From NCBI RefSeq assembly GCF_901873445.1, contig NZ_CABFLN010000030.1, positions 61,506 to 125,505 on the forward strand: a stretch of DNA of 64,000 bases, in the 5' to 3' direction. The stretch comes from Gemella haemolysans. GTDB taxonomy: Bacteria; Bacillota; Bacilli; Staphylococcales; Gemellaceae. The notes beneath the pieces were generated by a model. That model did not search any database. It worked only from the letters and a program-made list of their open reading frames with translations, and had not been told where the DNA came from. This document shows positions 17,901-25,799 of this stretch, piece after piece (the stretch's first letter is position 1; each line of letters begins with the position of its first letter). The translations under genes were made by a program, and so were the position numbers.

Positions 17901-19018
17901 TTGAATATAAATTTACTGCTACTCGGGATTTGGATTTAGGCGACAGTTCATTTTGGATTTATCACGTAAAAAATGGATATCTAGCATTTGCTAAGCCTTA
18001 TATGTGTGAGGGAAATGCATTACCTAAGAATTACAGCCCAGCACCAGAGGATGTATATTTACAAAATAGTAGGATTGAAAGTTCGATTAAGCAAACTAAA
18101 GATGAAATTGGATTAAAAGTTTCAAAAGATAATGTGATTAATTCCATTAACATAAGCGGGGAAGGCACTAGAATTACGGGAAATGCAATAGCTGACTATT
18201 TATATGGGAAAACTATAGAAGGTGCTACTATTCAAGGTAATAGTAAAATTAAAATAGGTCAATATGGCTTTTTACAGCCTATTGATAAAGGCTTACAAAT
18301 AAATGCCCCCGAAAACTTTGGAAGTAAGAGAGGTGTGGGACTTCAAATATCCGGGACTGGTGTTAATCCGAAACAAACTGGAATTCCACCTGGACTATTT
18401 ATATATGAAAACTCAGACTTTACAAAAAGTTCTACTATTCCGAACTCAGTTAACAGAGTATTGTTAACTGTCGCTGGGATGGCTTGTTTCTCATCGAGAG
18501 TGTTAGGGTCAGTGGTGAAAGGTCAGCCAGTTTTGACAAATTTAGATTATACTTCTCCGTTTACTAATGTAGCACCAGTAAAATTTATTGGTTATCGTGA
18601 AGGTGGATTTATGCATTTTTATGGGACAGATGACTCAGATTCAGATGCGTGGTTGATTAAGGTTGACCAGTGGGGTTCAGATAGGAAGTTGAAAACTGAT
18701 ATTAAAAATTCAGAATTTAACGCTATTGAATTTGTAGATAAATTAAAATTCAAAGAACATGGATGGAATAAGGATGAGGTTGGTTATGATAGACCTCATA
18801 CTAAATGTGGACTAATAGCACAAGAATTGCAAGAACTGGATGCAAGCTTAGTTGTTGATTATGGTAAGTATTTAGGGCTAGATGGTTTACGACTAATCAA
18901 CATATCGCTTAAAGCCATTCAAGAACTGTCAGCCGAAAATCAACAACTTAAATTACAACTAAAAGAAATGGATGAAAGATTAAATAAACTGGAGGATAAA
19001 ATTAATGGCAACATTTAA
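14912..19018 (+). CDS. Tail-associated fibre protein: Tal-type N-terminus, collagen-like stretch, S74 intramolecular chaperone
   Basis: 1368 residues. Residues ~1-370 are a prophage endopeptidase tail (Tal, gp18-like) domain ('YIGHKDYNDNRIFHLYKIDHV' region). A short collagen-like segment GEDGERGRDGVDG lies near 572. Residues ~590-730 and ~890-1050 look like carbohydrate-binding beta-sandwiches. The end (~1258-1368) is a Peptidase_S74 chaperone: 'SDRKLKTDIKNSEF', '..KCGLIAQELQELD', then a coiled-coil. S74 domains fold fibre trimers and then cut themselves off, so the mature fibre is shorter. It probably binds the host surface. Confidence 0.88.
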   Translation: MKLFLFNNDEKLIGTVSPLECIQNEEINKIQTIECTTVYSELIEKASYIGHKDYNDNRIFHLYKIDHVTKTSTTDVKIVGVHTFFDDMESDGYIKDFRPTNRELVGVLTTILDGSRWQLGTVNIQRRYTGNFYYVTRKEAISKLIEATQIEIKPRLEFSRGKIIGRYLDVFTRLGARNGKVFVHGRDLLTVSEKKSQGAIYTAVVGRGKGEETDTGGYGRRITFKDVEWRRTSGQPVDKPVGQEYVEIPAMTRLYGFEKGTKPRIKIVEFQDETDKEKLLRLSYEWLEKNSRMQVEYSAKVLNVGNLELGDTVGIFNPNLGIKYETRVFKVKRNLVNNKLTEFGIGDKVTTSPFSRTIELAKEMKNFQDDTVYWLDKIRERLSDKLINEDGYNYDLKADNEYKVPAGYYSFDKPIDQNPTKVVYMGAGKIAIADSKKPTGEWNWKTFLDGRGATLDLINTGVLKAGRIQSADGRSYWDLDTGEFHMEQNAINEAVKTVVDGKVQEIVGDIKKNLPTKEELKGKSSYIHKKYSDNADGRDMSDNSNLKYIGIYTGDKEQAPTNASEYSWTKIKGEDGERGRDGVDGKSINRNYISDSDKLNSKGFYGWNKWDKSVEGDTLVLTKVGGSDTYGFYFNLTELVKTQFQNETITWSMDVRSSKNCTFNRIGFETNGQRSFNLTTQWQRISHTFVNKFVNYYAFTFYNPTSNFNNGDKIYIRFPKLETGNVATEWSPAYEDLQGHTLTANVRFEGTYINNVTNNVKIFAEVYYDGKKVINGYNLKIKHKGGNNTQWGAFYTRNYTENGEILQYDWGNKEQNGTPLEVIVLIDYKGMSAVATSRMENIPDVVEIKEITKKYKTFDSTLDQFNSTIGEVKQQVLAIEEKRNLVLGSRMLSESDFKKLGNSVDLTLNQAYEGFPYLSVYSYDQTSKVWQGVGFKLSISKISKGETYSIRIPVFFGRTTNTDEGSYLEIKNHNTQQVLWRTRLDLDKYKKGEWNVLEYKFTATRDLDLGDSSFWIYHVKNGYLAFAKPYMCEGNALPKNYSPAPEDVYLQNSRIESSIKQTKDEIGLKVSKDNVINSINISGEGTRITGNAIADYLYGKTIEGATIQGNSKIKIGQYGFLQPIDKGLQINAPENFGSKRGVGLQISGTGVNPKQTGIPPGLFIYENSDFTKSSTIPNSVNRVLLTVAGMACFSSRVLGSVVKGQPVLTNLDYTSPFTNVAPVKFIGYREGGFMHFYGTDDSDSDAWLIKVDQWGSDRKLKTDIKNSEFNAIEFVDKLKFKEHGWNKDEVGYDRPHTKCGLIAQELQELDASLVVDYGKYLGLDGLRLINISLKAIQELSAENQQLKLQLKEMDERLNKLEDKINGNI

Positions 19019-19436
19019 GAAGAACTATGCACGTGGTACATACGATAGCAACGGAGCAGTACTCACAACCATTGTTAGTATATATAGTGCTGATGGTGGA
19101 ACTGTAATCGAAATAACGCTGCAAGGTGACCATTTAAGTAAGTCAGAAGATGAAATAGTACAACTGGCGCTGGAACAATTTTATCAAGATACTTACCCTA
19201 ATCGTGCTGAGAATGAACGATTTACAAAAGTTGATGAAAAACTAAAAGTACTAGACACTAAACTAGCTGAAATGGATAAGATGAAAAAAGAACTTGAAAT
19301 CACACAAGGTTCACTAATGGATTTAATCACACAAATAAGTGGAAGTTTGGAGGCTGAACACCATGAAGTTAATTCACAACCTAAAAATACAACTGAAGGA
19401 GGTGACAGTAATGATGGCAATGTTATTCGCAATTAA
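19005..19436 (+). CDS. Phage tail/baseplate accessory protein (DUF1366-like)
   Basis: 143 residues, overlapping the fibre gene by 14 bases. It starts 'MATFKKNYARGTYDSNGAVL' with a beta-rich half, followed by a coiled-coil (about residues 68-112) and a low-complexity acidic tail. DUF1366-type proteins follow the receptor-binding genes of Streptococcus phages; function unknown. The 3' end overlaps the next small gene in another frame. Confidence 0.6.
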   Translation: MATFKKNYARGTYDSNGAVLTTIVSIYSADGGTVIEITLQGDHLSKSEDEIVQLALEQFYQDTYPNRAENERFTKVDEKLKVLDTKLAEMDKMKKELEITQGSLMDLITQISGSLEAEHHEVNSQPKNTTEGGDSNDGNVIRN

Positions 19437-19548
19437 TATAGCAAAAGGGAAAAGAACATTTTCTCAAGTACCTAAATTCCTTAAAGATAAAGTCAGAGAA
19501 TGCTTAATCGATATGGATTTAGAACATTTAGCAAAAGAGGGGGCTTAA
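19411..19548 (+). CDS. Small basic phage protein (45 aa), XkdX-position
   Basis: ATG 19411 has an excellent ribosome site (AAGGAGGTGA, 19396-19405). The 45-residue product ('FAINIAKGKRTFSQVPKFLK' then 'CLIDMDLEHLAKEGA') matches in size and place the tiny genes found between baseplate and holin genes in Gram-positive phages. Function unknown. Its 3' end lies in the left arm of a terminator. Confidence 0.6.
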   Translation: MMAMLFAINIAKGKRTFSQVPKFLKDKVRECLIDMDLEHLAKEGA

Positions 19549-19563
19549 AGCCCTCTTTTATTT
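19533..19563 (+). terminator. Terminator between tail and lysis genes
   Basis: A 9-bp perfect stem (AAAAGAGGG with CCCTCTTTT) and a T-rich run. The left arm overlaps the last codons of the 45-residue gene. Confidence 0.75.
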
Positions 19564-19585
19564 TGCAAAGAAAGGAGTTTAATTA

Positions 19586-19963
19586 ATGGAAATTACATTA
19601 CCAGAGTTAGCAGAACGCTATTATCACTTAGCAAAAGATGTATATATTCATGCTTTTACGCTAATAATATTTCTTGATATATTGACAGGCATGGCAAAAG
19701 CTTGGGTTACAAGAAAACTAAATTCAACAGTAAACAGAAAAGGGTTAATTGAACATGGTATTGTTGCAATAATGTGTATCACAGTTTATCCTTATATGCT
19801 GTATTTAGGATTTAATGAATTTGCAACAGCTTTCCTGTTATTCTTCACAGTTGGATATTGTCTATCTTTAATCGAGAATTTAAGTGCATTAGGAGTGCCA
19901 TTTCCAACTGGTATTAAAAAGCGATTAGAGAAATTAAGAGATGAATTAGATGGAAAGGAGTAA
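19586..19963 (+). CDS. Holin, phage_holin_4_1 / toxin-secretion type
   Basis: 125 residues. Three hydrophobic segments (about 22-38, 53-74, 78-97) with the family motif 'FLDILTGMAKAW' and a middle 'NRKGLIEHGIVAIM', ending in a charged cytoplasmic tail 'IKKRLEKLRDELDGKE'. This family (Cph1/TcdE-like) makes membrane holes that release endolysin. A baseplate gene lies between this gene and the second holin candidate, an unusual but known interleaving. Confidence 0.85.
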   Translation: MEITLPELAERYYHLAKDVYIHAFTLIIFLDILTGMAKAWVTRKLNSTVNRKGLIEHGIVAIMCITVYPYMLYLGFNEFATAFLLFFTVGYCLSLIENLSALGVPFPTGIKKRLEKLRDELDGKE

Positions 19964-19969
19964 AATTAA

Positions 19970-21145
19970 ATGAAAAAATTAATTAAATTAGATTTTGACA
20001 ACACTACAAGAGAACGTAAGACTGTGGATAGCTATTCAGAATTATACTCTCACGATAAAAATAACGGATCATTTGAGTTTGAAATATTAAACGACACTCT
20101 TACAACAGAACAGGTAATAGCGTTATTCAAATTTACAGAAAGCAATAAAATCTGGAAGACTACTGGGACTGTTGAAGGCAATAAAGTAAAAGTAACGTTT
20201 GACACTAGTTTAATTACTCAAAACGAAACGGTTATTTGTTACTTATATTTTGACGAAGAACAACAAACAGCTGACACATTCAGATTTAAATTCAAAGTAA
20301 AAGTATCTGAAATAGATAAAATGAGTCGTTACGAAGTCAAAGAACGATTTATCAACAATACAGTAATTGTCGATAGATTAGACGTTGTGACAAAGGATGA
20401 ATTAAAGGAAGCGTTAAAAAATGTTGGTGGTGTGGCAACAGAAGGACTACTAACAGAAGTTAAGGCTGAAAAAATTTACGTTAAAAAAACAGACCTACCG
20501 GCTCCGTACAACAATAATACATTAAGTATACAGGGTGGAAATAGCGTAATATTACCTGCCAGTCAATCTGAAATACGAGGTACTGGAATGCCGAACGGTG
20601 TAGTAGAAGCTCCTATTGGTGCTACTTACATAGGCACAGCTAAAACTAACGGTGCTTTGAAGTGGATAAAAACTACAGATAGTGGAAATACTGGTTGGAA
20701 AGTTGTTGAAGGTGATACGGGATGGCTATTATGTAAGCAATTTACAGTTGACTATCATACTAATAGTATATATATTCGACGTATCAATGATACAGTACAC
20801 GTAAAAGCTGAAGCGGACTATATGATGCATATTTATCTAAAAGATGACGTAAACTTACATTTAGCCATTAATCACGAGGTCAATGAACAACTATCAATTG
20901 ACGGATTTAAACCAACAACCACTATTGCTCATCGTATAACAAGAAGTCTAGATGCTGTGCATTTAGGTGCATCGGGGAGAGATGAATCACATGCCCAATC
21001 AATAGGTGCGTTTATACTTGGGTTTGATAGACAACAACAATTAACTCTAAAAATCTTCAGAGCATCAAGTAGTTCCGCCGACCAATGTTATGTCAGACCG
21101 TTTTCATATTTAACAGAAGACGAGTGGCCTACTAAATTGCCATAG
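19970..21145 (+). CDS. Baseplate upper protein (BppU family), probable receptor-binding role
   Basis: 391 residues. Residues ~1-115 match the BppU N-terminal domain ('LIKLDFDNTTRERKTVDSYS', '..TFRFKFKVKVSEID'), which anchors to the tail tip. A helical linker (~125-165) leads to a C-terminal beta-rich head with a 'TDSGNTGWKVVEGDTGWL' motif, the hinge seen in many fibre proteins, followed by a likely carbohydrate-binding domain. It lies within the lysis block. Confidence 0.75.
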   Translation: MKKLIKLDFDNTTRERKTVDSYSELYSHDKNNGSFEFEILNDTLTTEQVIALFKFTESNKIWKTTGTVEGNKVKVTFDTSLITQNETVICYLYFDEEQQTADTFRFKFKVKVSEIDKMSRYEVKERFINNTVIVDRLDVVTKDELKEALKNVGGVATEGLLTEVKAEKIYVKKTDLPAPYNNNTLSIQGGNSVILPASQSEIRGTGMPNGVVEAPIGATYIGTAKTNGALKWIKTTDSGNTGWKVVEGDTGWLLCKQFTVDYHTNSIYIRRINDTVHVKAEADYMMHIYLKDDVNLHLAINHEVNEQLSIDGFKPTTTIAHRITRSLDAVHLGASGRDESHAQSIGAFILGFDRQQQLTLKIFRASSSSADQCYVRPFSYLTEDEWPTKLP

Positions 21146-21160
21146 AAAGGAGGTGAGATT

Positions 21161-21421
21161 ATGGAACAGATACAACAATTACAACAATTTTTAGTGCCGA
21201 TTATAGTAATTTTACTTAACTTATTAGGCAAATTATTAAAAGAATGGAATGTATTTCCAACTGAATATATACCGCATGTGTTAGGTACTATAGGCGGTAT
21301 CATAGGAATACTGCTATTTAAAGACGCTAATGCAGTATTAGTGGGAGTTGGAGCAGTCGGACTGCACCAAATTTATAAACAAATAAAAACGGAGGATAAA
21401 AACAATGACAGAAATTTATAG
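21161..21421 (+). CDS. Second holin-like membrane protein
   Basis: 86 residues after AGGAGGTGAG at 21147-21156. Two hydrophobic segments (about 10-24 and 40-68) separated by a turn, and a charged tail 'IYKQIKTEDKNNDRNL'. Layout fits small two-span holins (LLH/Dp1-like) encoded directly before endolysins. It overlaps the endolysin gene by 17 bases. Confidence 0.75.
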   Translation: MEQIQQLQQFLVPIIVILLNLLGKLLKEWNVFPTEYIPHVLGTIGGIIGILLFKDANAVLVGVGAVGLHQIYKQIKTEDKNNDRNL

Positions 21422-22208
21422 TGACTATTTTCAAAACGGAGTGTATTTCACTCCACCTAAAAACGATATACTAGGCGTTGTAATTCACAATGATGGGGGT
21501 TCTCTCTCAGCTAGACAATATGACGGATTTTTAGTTGACAGAGTGAACAACGGAACGCTTGATAGAGGTTTCGCAGCCTACTATGTTGACCGTAACGATA
21601 TTTACGTATTCCAACCTACTAACCATCAAGAATGGCACACAGCGAACTGGTACGGAAATACTAATTTCATAGGATTTGAAGTTTGTCAATCAATGTCCGC
21701 TTCTGATACTGATTTTCTAGCTAATGAAGACGCAACGCTACTGTTAGCTGGTCAAGTGCTTCAAAGCTATGGTTTACCTATCAATGAAGATACAGTTAAA
21801 TTACATCATGAATTTAGTGCGACTTCATGCCCTCATAGAAGTATGGAATTGCACGGAAATGGTGGAGCATATAATGGAGCAGGAACTGAAGCGTGTCGAC
21901 AATATTTCATCAACAGAATTAAACAACTATTAGCTGGGGACGTAACTGAATCGCCAGTAGTTGAAAAAAGCATATTAGATGAAGACGTAGAACTTGCTAA
22001 ACGTGATGAACCATACTACGAAGCGACTGTAAGCATTGATTATATTCTAGAAAGTCAACCAACCGAAGATAGCGAGGATAAAGAATTTGTCCCTGCTGGA
22101 ACAAGAGTACGTGTTTACGAGAAAAAAGGCGGTTGGAGTAGAGTGAACTATAAAGATAGTGATCAATGGATTGAGGATAAATATTTAACGGAAGTTGAAG
22201 TATTTTAA
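21405..22208 (+). CDS. Endolysin: N-acetylmuramoyl-L-alanine amidase with C-terminal SH3-like domain
   Basis: 267 residues. An Amidase_2 domain spans ~1-165, with zinc/catalytic residues visible in 'GVVIHNDGG', '..EWHTANWYGN' and 'HHEFSATSCPHRS'. It cuts the bond between MurNAc and the stem peptide. A linker follows, then an SH3_5-type wall-binding domain (~195-265, '..TRVRVYEKKGGWSRVNYKDSDQWIEDKYL' region). No signal peptide, so export depends on the holin. Confidence 0.92.
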   Translation: MTEIYSDYFQNGVYFTPPKNDILGVVIHNDGGSLSARQYDGFLVDRVNNGTLDRGFAAYYVDRNDIYVFQPTNHQEWHTANWYGNTNFIGFEVCQSMSASDTDFLANEDATLLLAGQVLQSYGLPINEDTVKLHHEFSATSCPHRSMELHGNGGAYNGAGTEACRQYFINRIKQLLAGDVTESPVVEKSILDEDVELAKRDEPYYEATVSIDYILESQPTEDSEDKEFVPAGTRVRVYEKKGGWSRVNYKDSDQWIEDKYLTEVEVF

Positions 22209-22214
22209 TGATTT

Positions 22215-22247
22215 AGCCCTTACTAAATAGTAGGGGCTTATTTTTTT
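22215..22247 (+). terminator. Terminator after the lysis genes
   Basis: Stem AGCCCTTACT / AGTAGGGGCT with one G-U pair, loop AAAT, then a seven-T run. It closes late transcription before the accessory operon. Confidence 0.85.
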
Positions 22248-22280
22248 ATGCATTTTTTAAAAAAAATTTTAAAATATCTA

Positions 22281-22309
22281 TTGACATTATAAAGTATACG
22301 GTATATAAT
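22281..22309 (+). promoter_or_regulatory. Perfect consensus sigma-A promoter of the accessory operon
   Basis: TTGACA (22281-22286), a 17-base spacer, TATAAT (22304-22309): an exact consensus, the only one of this strength in the phage part. The spacer and -10 contain a GTATACGGTATA near-repeat that could be an operator. It drives genes from 22342 and, unlike the late genes, would be active in a lysogen unless repressed. Confidence 0.85.
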
Positions 22310-22341
22310 TAAAGTACATTAAAGATAGAGGTAAAAATATC

Positions 22342-22668
22342 ATGGCATACACAATTTATAAAAGAGGTCAAATCACAAAATACGAAGCAGGAGTTGTTTA
22401 TAGAGCATATAAAAACAATGAAATCAACTGCTTACCAGAGTTTACAAAATGGCTATATAATGAAACGAACGCTTATATTGGAACAGCTATTCAACGTTAT
22501 AATCAAGATTTCAGAACTTACGACAGAGTATATGAAATAACTAGAAGTATCTTAGATAAAGATTTTGATAAAGCTAATGAATTAATTAAAATGATTCAAG
22601 ATGATTTTATAAGATTATGCGGTAAAAAATCAATGTTTTACAAATATAAAAAAGAAGAAGATAAATAG
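22342..22668 (+). CDS. Unknown 108-aa protein, first gene of the accessory operon
   Basis: Starts ATG 22342, about 30 bases after the consensus promoter. Basic and mostly helical ('ITKYEAGVVYRAYKNNEI', '..KANELIKMIQDDFIRLCG'). No domain recognised. First gene of a constitutive-looking phage operon is a position where anti-CRISPR, superinfection-exclusion or defence genes are often found, but nothing in the sequence itself shows such a role. Confidence 0.7.
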   Translation: MAYTIYKRGQITKYEAGVVYRAYKNNEINCLPEFTKWLYNETNAYIGTAIQRYNQDFRTYDRVYEITRSILDKDFDKANELIKMIQDDFIRLCGKKSMFYKYKKEEDK

Positions 22669-22680
22669 GAGAAAATAAAA

Positions 22681-23196
22681 ATGAAAGCACAAGATTTATT
22701 AAATTTAATGAAAGAAACAGTAGCAAACGGGGGCGAATTAAACTTCGCCCTTAAACACAAAAGAATAAATAGATATTTAGCTAACTTTGATACTAAAAAC
22801 TACGCTGGAGTATTTGCTTTTTCAAACGCAGGAATTTACGGTGTATACGGAGATTTTTTAGAAGAAAGTTTTGATTTTGAAAATAATCAAATTGATAATA
22901 GAAATCAAAAAGATGAAACAATTTTAGAAGTTTTAGAAGCTATTCTAGTCGATTGGGAATTAGTAGAAGAAGTAAAAGATAATAAACTAGAATATAGTTT
23001 TAAACCTTACACAATTAGATATGAACCACAATATATTCAAGATATTGCACAAGATAAAAGAATTTATACCTCTAAACAAGGTAATGAGGTAATTGAATTT
23101 ACAATTGATGGTTGTAAATGGAATATGAAATTAGAAAAATTTAACGGTGAAAAAATCAGATACAAATTAGACAAAGCAGTAGTAGAGTATCTGTAA
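22681..23196 (+). CDS. Unknown 171-aa protein
   Basis: Preceded by AGGAG at 22668-22672. Acidic in the middle, beta-rich at the end ('NEVIEFTIDGCKWNMKLEKF'). No family recognised. A perfect 7-bp hairpin (GGGCGAA / TTCGCCC, loop TTAAAC, 22731-22750) lies in its first codons. The segment 'VDWELVEEV' is encoded where host CRISPR spacer 15 aligns imperfectly in reverse, so a related phage gene was probably a CRISPR target. Confidence 0.7.
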   Translation: MKAQDLLNLMKETVANGGELNFALKHKRINRYLANFDTKNYAGVFAFSNAGIYGVYGDFLEESFDFENNQIDNRNQKDETILEVLEAILVDWELVEEVKDNKLEYSFKPYTIRYEPQYIQDIAQDKRIYTSKQGNEVIEFTIDGCKWNMKLEKFNGEKIRYKLDKAVVEYL

Positions 23197-23198
23197 CT

Positions 23199-23549
23199 AT
23201 GTGGAAAACAATTCAATTTAATAAACAAAATATTGAATTTGAGACTGATAGGGCAGTATTAATAAAACTGCCCAACAGTTCATATTATAAAAATTATAAA
23301 TTTTGGCATCCATCTAAATTAATTAGACCGTTGAGAAAAGGAAATGGATATTTCTTAAGTTTATCCTACACAGATGAATTCAGATTTAAAATTTTTAAAA
23401 ATGATAAAACAACTAAAGAAATCTGTGGTGAAGAATTAGCGTTATGTTTTAATCAACTTACAGAAGAAGATGACACAAGTTATTTAGAAATAACAGAACC
23501 TGTTAAGATTAACAAGAATGTGGAAATAATTTCAGAATTGGAGCGTTAG
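23199..23549 (+). CDS. Unknown 116-aa protein upstream of the helicase
   Basis: Starts 2 bases after the previous stop and ends 1 base before the helicase start, so translation is tightly coupled. Beta-rich, with 'KFWHPSKLIRPLRKGNGYFLSLSYTDEF' (in part) and an acidic end. No domain recognised. The spacing suggests it works with the helicase, perhaps as a partner or adaptor. Confidence 0.7.
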   Translation: MWKTIQFNKQNIEFETDRAVLIKLPNSSYYKNYKFWHPSKLIRPLRKGNGYFLSLSYTDEFRFKIFKNDKTTKEICGEELALCFNQLTEEDDTSYLEITEPVKINKNVEIISELER

Positions 23550-23550
23550 T

Positions 23551-24798
23551 ATGCTTACAGAAAATCAGAAACAAGCATTTGAGAAGTTTAAAAAATTAAA
23601 AGTAGGTGCTTTGTTCATGGAACAAGGGACAGGAAAAACTAAGGTAGCGTTAGAATTAATTAAAACTACAGATTGTGATTTAGTTTTGTTTTTCTGTCCG
23701 TTTTCTACAAAAGATAATCTACAAGATGAGATAAATAAATGGACGTTAGATATAGAATATAAAATTATAGGTTACCAAACGTTATCAAATAGTGATAAAA
23801 CTTACATTGAATTACTTGAAGAAATAGAGAATAAAAAGCTATTCATTGTTGCTGATGAAAGTATATTTATTAAAAACGATGATACAAAACGATATAAAAG
23901 ACTTATGAGCATTGCTAAAATGAGCGATTATAGATTGATTTTAAATGGCACACCGTTAACAAAAAATGAGTGGGATATTTACAATCAGATAAATTTTCTA
24001 AGTGAAAAAATAATAGGGATGAGTAAGCAAGAATTTCTAAATGTATTTTTTAAAAAGATATCCTATAAGAAAGCAGGGAAACGTCCTAAAGAATTTTACA
24101 AGCTTTCGGATGTAAATATAGATTATTTACATAAACTGATAGCACCGTATATATTTGAATGTGAGTTTGAATTTGATAAAAATGAAGAGATTAAATATAT
24201 TAGAATAATTGCTAGTGGAGAGGCACAGGAAAGTTACAATCGTAAAAAGCAACAATTACTCAATTCTATTAGTAAGGGAGAGAGTATAATAGATCAATTC
24301 CAAAATCTTGCTTATAGTTGTTTTAACGATGAAAAAAGGCATGTAGAGATAGCTAAATATGTTAAAAATGAAAATCAGATAATTGTGTTTTGTACATTAG
24401 TTAGTGAGGCGGTAAACATTGCTAATCAATTGAATTGCTATTTAATCACAGGTGATACTCCATTAAGCGAACGTTCTGAAATAAAAAAGAAATTTAAAAA
24501 TGATAGTAAAGCTTTAGTAATGACATTAGGGACTGGAGCTTATGGTTTGAATTTGCAATTTTGTAATAAGGTTGCATTTAGCAGCATAACATTTGATTAT
24601 GCAAAAACAGAACAAGCTATTAGTAGAATTAAAAGAATAGGTCAAGAAAAAGATATTGAGTATATTTATTTTACTTCTAATTTAGGTATATTCAATATGA
24701 TCTTTGAAAATAACGAAAAGAAAAGAAGTTTAAAAGAGCTATTGATAGATAAGATTAAGGAGGATAATGCATGCGATTATTTTACATCAAAACTTTAA
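23551..24798 (+). CDS. SNF2-like superfamily 2 helicase
   Basis: 415 residues, a compact SF2 core. Walker A in 'MEQGTGKTKVALEL' (about residues 22-35), motif II 'VADESIFIKN' near 109 (DESI in place of DEAH), motif III-like 'LILNGTPLTKN', then the second RecA fold with 'QIIVFCTLVSEAVNIA', 'VMTLGTGAYGLNLQ' and motif VI 'QAISRIKRIGQ', typical of SNF2. It likely moves on DNA using ATP. Bases 24057-24086 contain the protospacer of host spacer 38 (three mismatches). It overlaps the next gene by 28 bases. Confidence 0.85.
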   Translation: MLTENQKQAFEKFKKLKVGALFMEQGTGKTKVALELIKTTDCDLVLFFCPFSTKDNLQDEINKWTLDIEYKIIGYQTLSNSDKTYIELLEEIENKKLFIVADESIFIKNDDTKRYKRLMSIAKMSDYRLILNGTPLTKNEWDIYNQINFLSEKIIGMSKQEFLNVFFKKISYKKAGKRPKEFYKLSDVNIDYLHKLIAPYIFECEFEFDKNEEIKYIRIIASGEAQESYNRKKQQLLNSISKGESIIDQFQNLAYSCFNDEKRHVEIAKYVKNENQIIVFCTLVSEAVNIANQLNCYLITGDTPLSERSEIKKKFKNDSKALVMTLGTGAYGLNLQFCNKVAFSSITFDYAKTEQAISRIKRIGQEKDIEYIYFTSNLGIFNMIFENNEKKRSLKELLIDKIKEDNACDYFTSKL

Positions 24799-25799
24799 AT
24801 AAAAAGAAAGAAATAATAAATCAAAAGAAAACTGAATATAATCACATAGTTTATTTACTCCCTAAAAAATTCTATGATGAGTTAAAAGAGAGTCTAGAAG
24901 GGGTAGAGGTACATTTCTATGAGGACATCTCAAAGAGTAATGATTTAATTAATTATGCAAGAGATGAAAGTCTGTTGATACTGGATAGTCCAGCGAGATA
25001 CAAAAATATTAGTAGTGCTAAATTTAGCAGATTAAGTAAAATCAGTAAACAATACACAAATAAAATAATTATTGACAGCGTGCCATTTGCTAGTGAAATA
25101 GAATTCTTATATGTTCCTTTATCGTATATAGATAGAAATATATTAGGATATCAACATTATTATTCATTTAGAGAAAATAATAGTGAAATATATCAAGATA
25201 AGCAATGGAGAAGTCATGATTTTGAATTGAATGCTAAGAAAATGAGCGGTATTACCTATCAAGAATATCAGTCATTCTTATCTGGAATTGATATAAAAAC
25301 TCATGAAGTAGTGTTAACTCCAGCTGAAAAAGATGGATATGAAAAGAAAAAAGAAGAATGCTTTAATAAGTTTGATAGATTTAATCCTATTGTTACAGCA
25401 TTAAGCGATTATTCAAATATGAGAGATAGTGTTTACGAAAAAATAGGAGAGGTATTACAAGGTATAAACGGAGAAGTGATACTATATACTAACATAAAAA
25501 CTCATAATAAATATTTAAAACAAAGATTTCCTAATGTAAATGTTAGAACATTCTATGATGTGAACGGAGATGAACAAAATTACAAAAATATAATACTATG
25601 TGAAGTACCTATAGCTAGAGCGTACTTATTCACAGATGTATTAAGTCGATTAAATAAAGGAACAACAGTACATATTATTAAACCTAATGTTCCTGCTATT
25701 AAATTACTATATAATCGCATGGTAAAAGAATATACACAGTTAGATGAATTCACTAGAATTTTAAGAAGGGAGATTGATTGCATTGAAACAAGGAGTTAA
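24771..25799 (+). CDS. Degenerate helicase-like protein, probable partner of the SNF2 helicase
   Basis: 342 residues, start ATG 24771 with AAGGAGG at 24757. The segment 'LLILDSPARYKNISSAKFSRLSKIS' (in part) parallels motif II and its following helix, and 'VILYTNIKTHNKYLKQRF' parallels the start of the second RecA fold, but there is no GxGKT and no arginine finger motif. It seems to be an ATPase-dead paralogue that may pair with the preceding helicase. This is my reading of pattern, not a family match; the function is unknown. Confidence 0.65.
   Translation: MRLFYIKTLNKKKEIINQKKTEYNHIVYLLPKKFYDELKESLEGVEVHFYEDISKSNDLINYARDESLLILDSPARYKNISSAKFSRLSKISKQYTNKIIIDSVPFASEIEFLYVPLSYIDRNILGYQHYYSFRENNSEIYQDKQWRSHDFELNAKKMSGITYQEYQSFLSGIDIKTHEVVLTPAEKDGYEKKKEECFNKFDRFNPIVTALSDYSNMRDSVYEKIGEVLQGINGEVILYTNIKTHNKYLKQRFPNVNVRTFYDVNGDEQNYKNIILCEVPIARAYLFTDVLSRLNKGTTVHIIKPNVPAIKLLYNRMVKEYTQLDEFTRILRREIDCIETRS

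Noticed and set aside
25416-25430. Spacer 34 sharing 13 bases with the degenerate helicase gene
   Set aside because: The match ends after AAATATGAGAGAT and the remaining 16 bases differ; not a protospacer.
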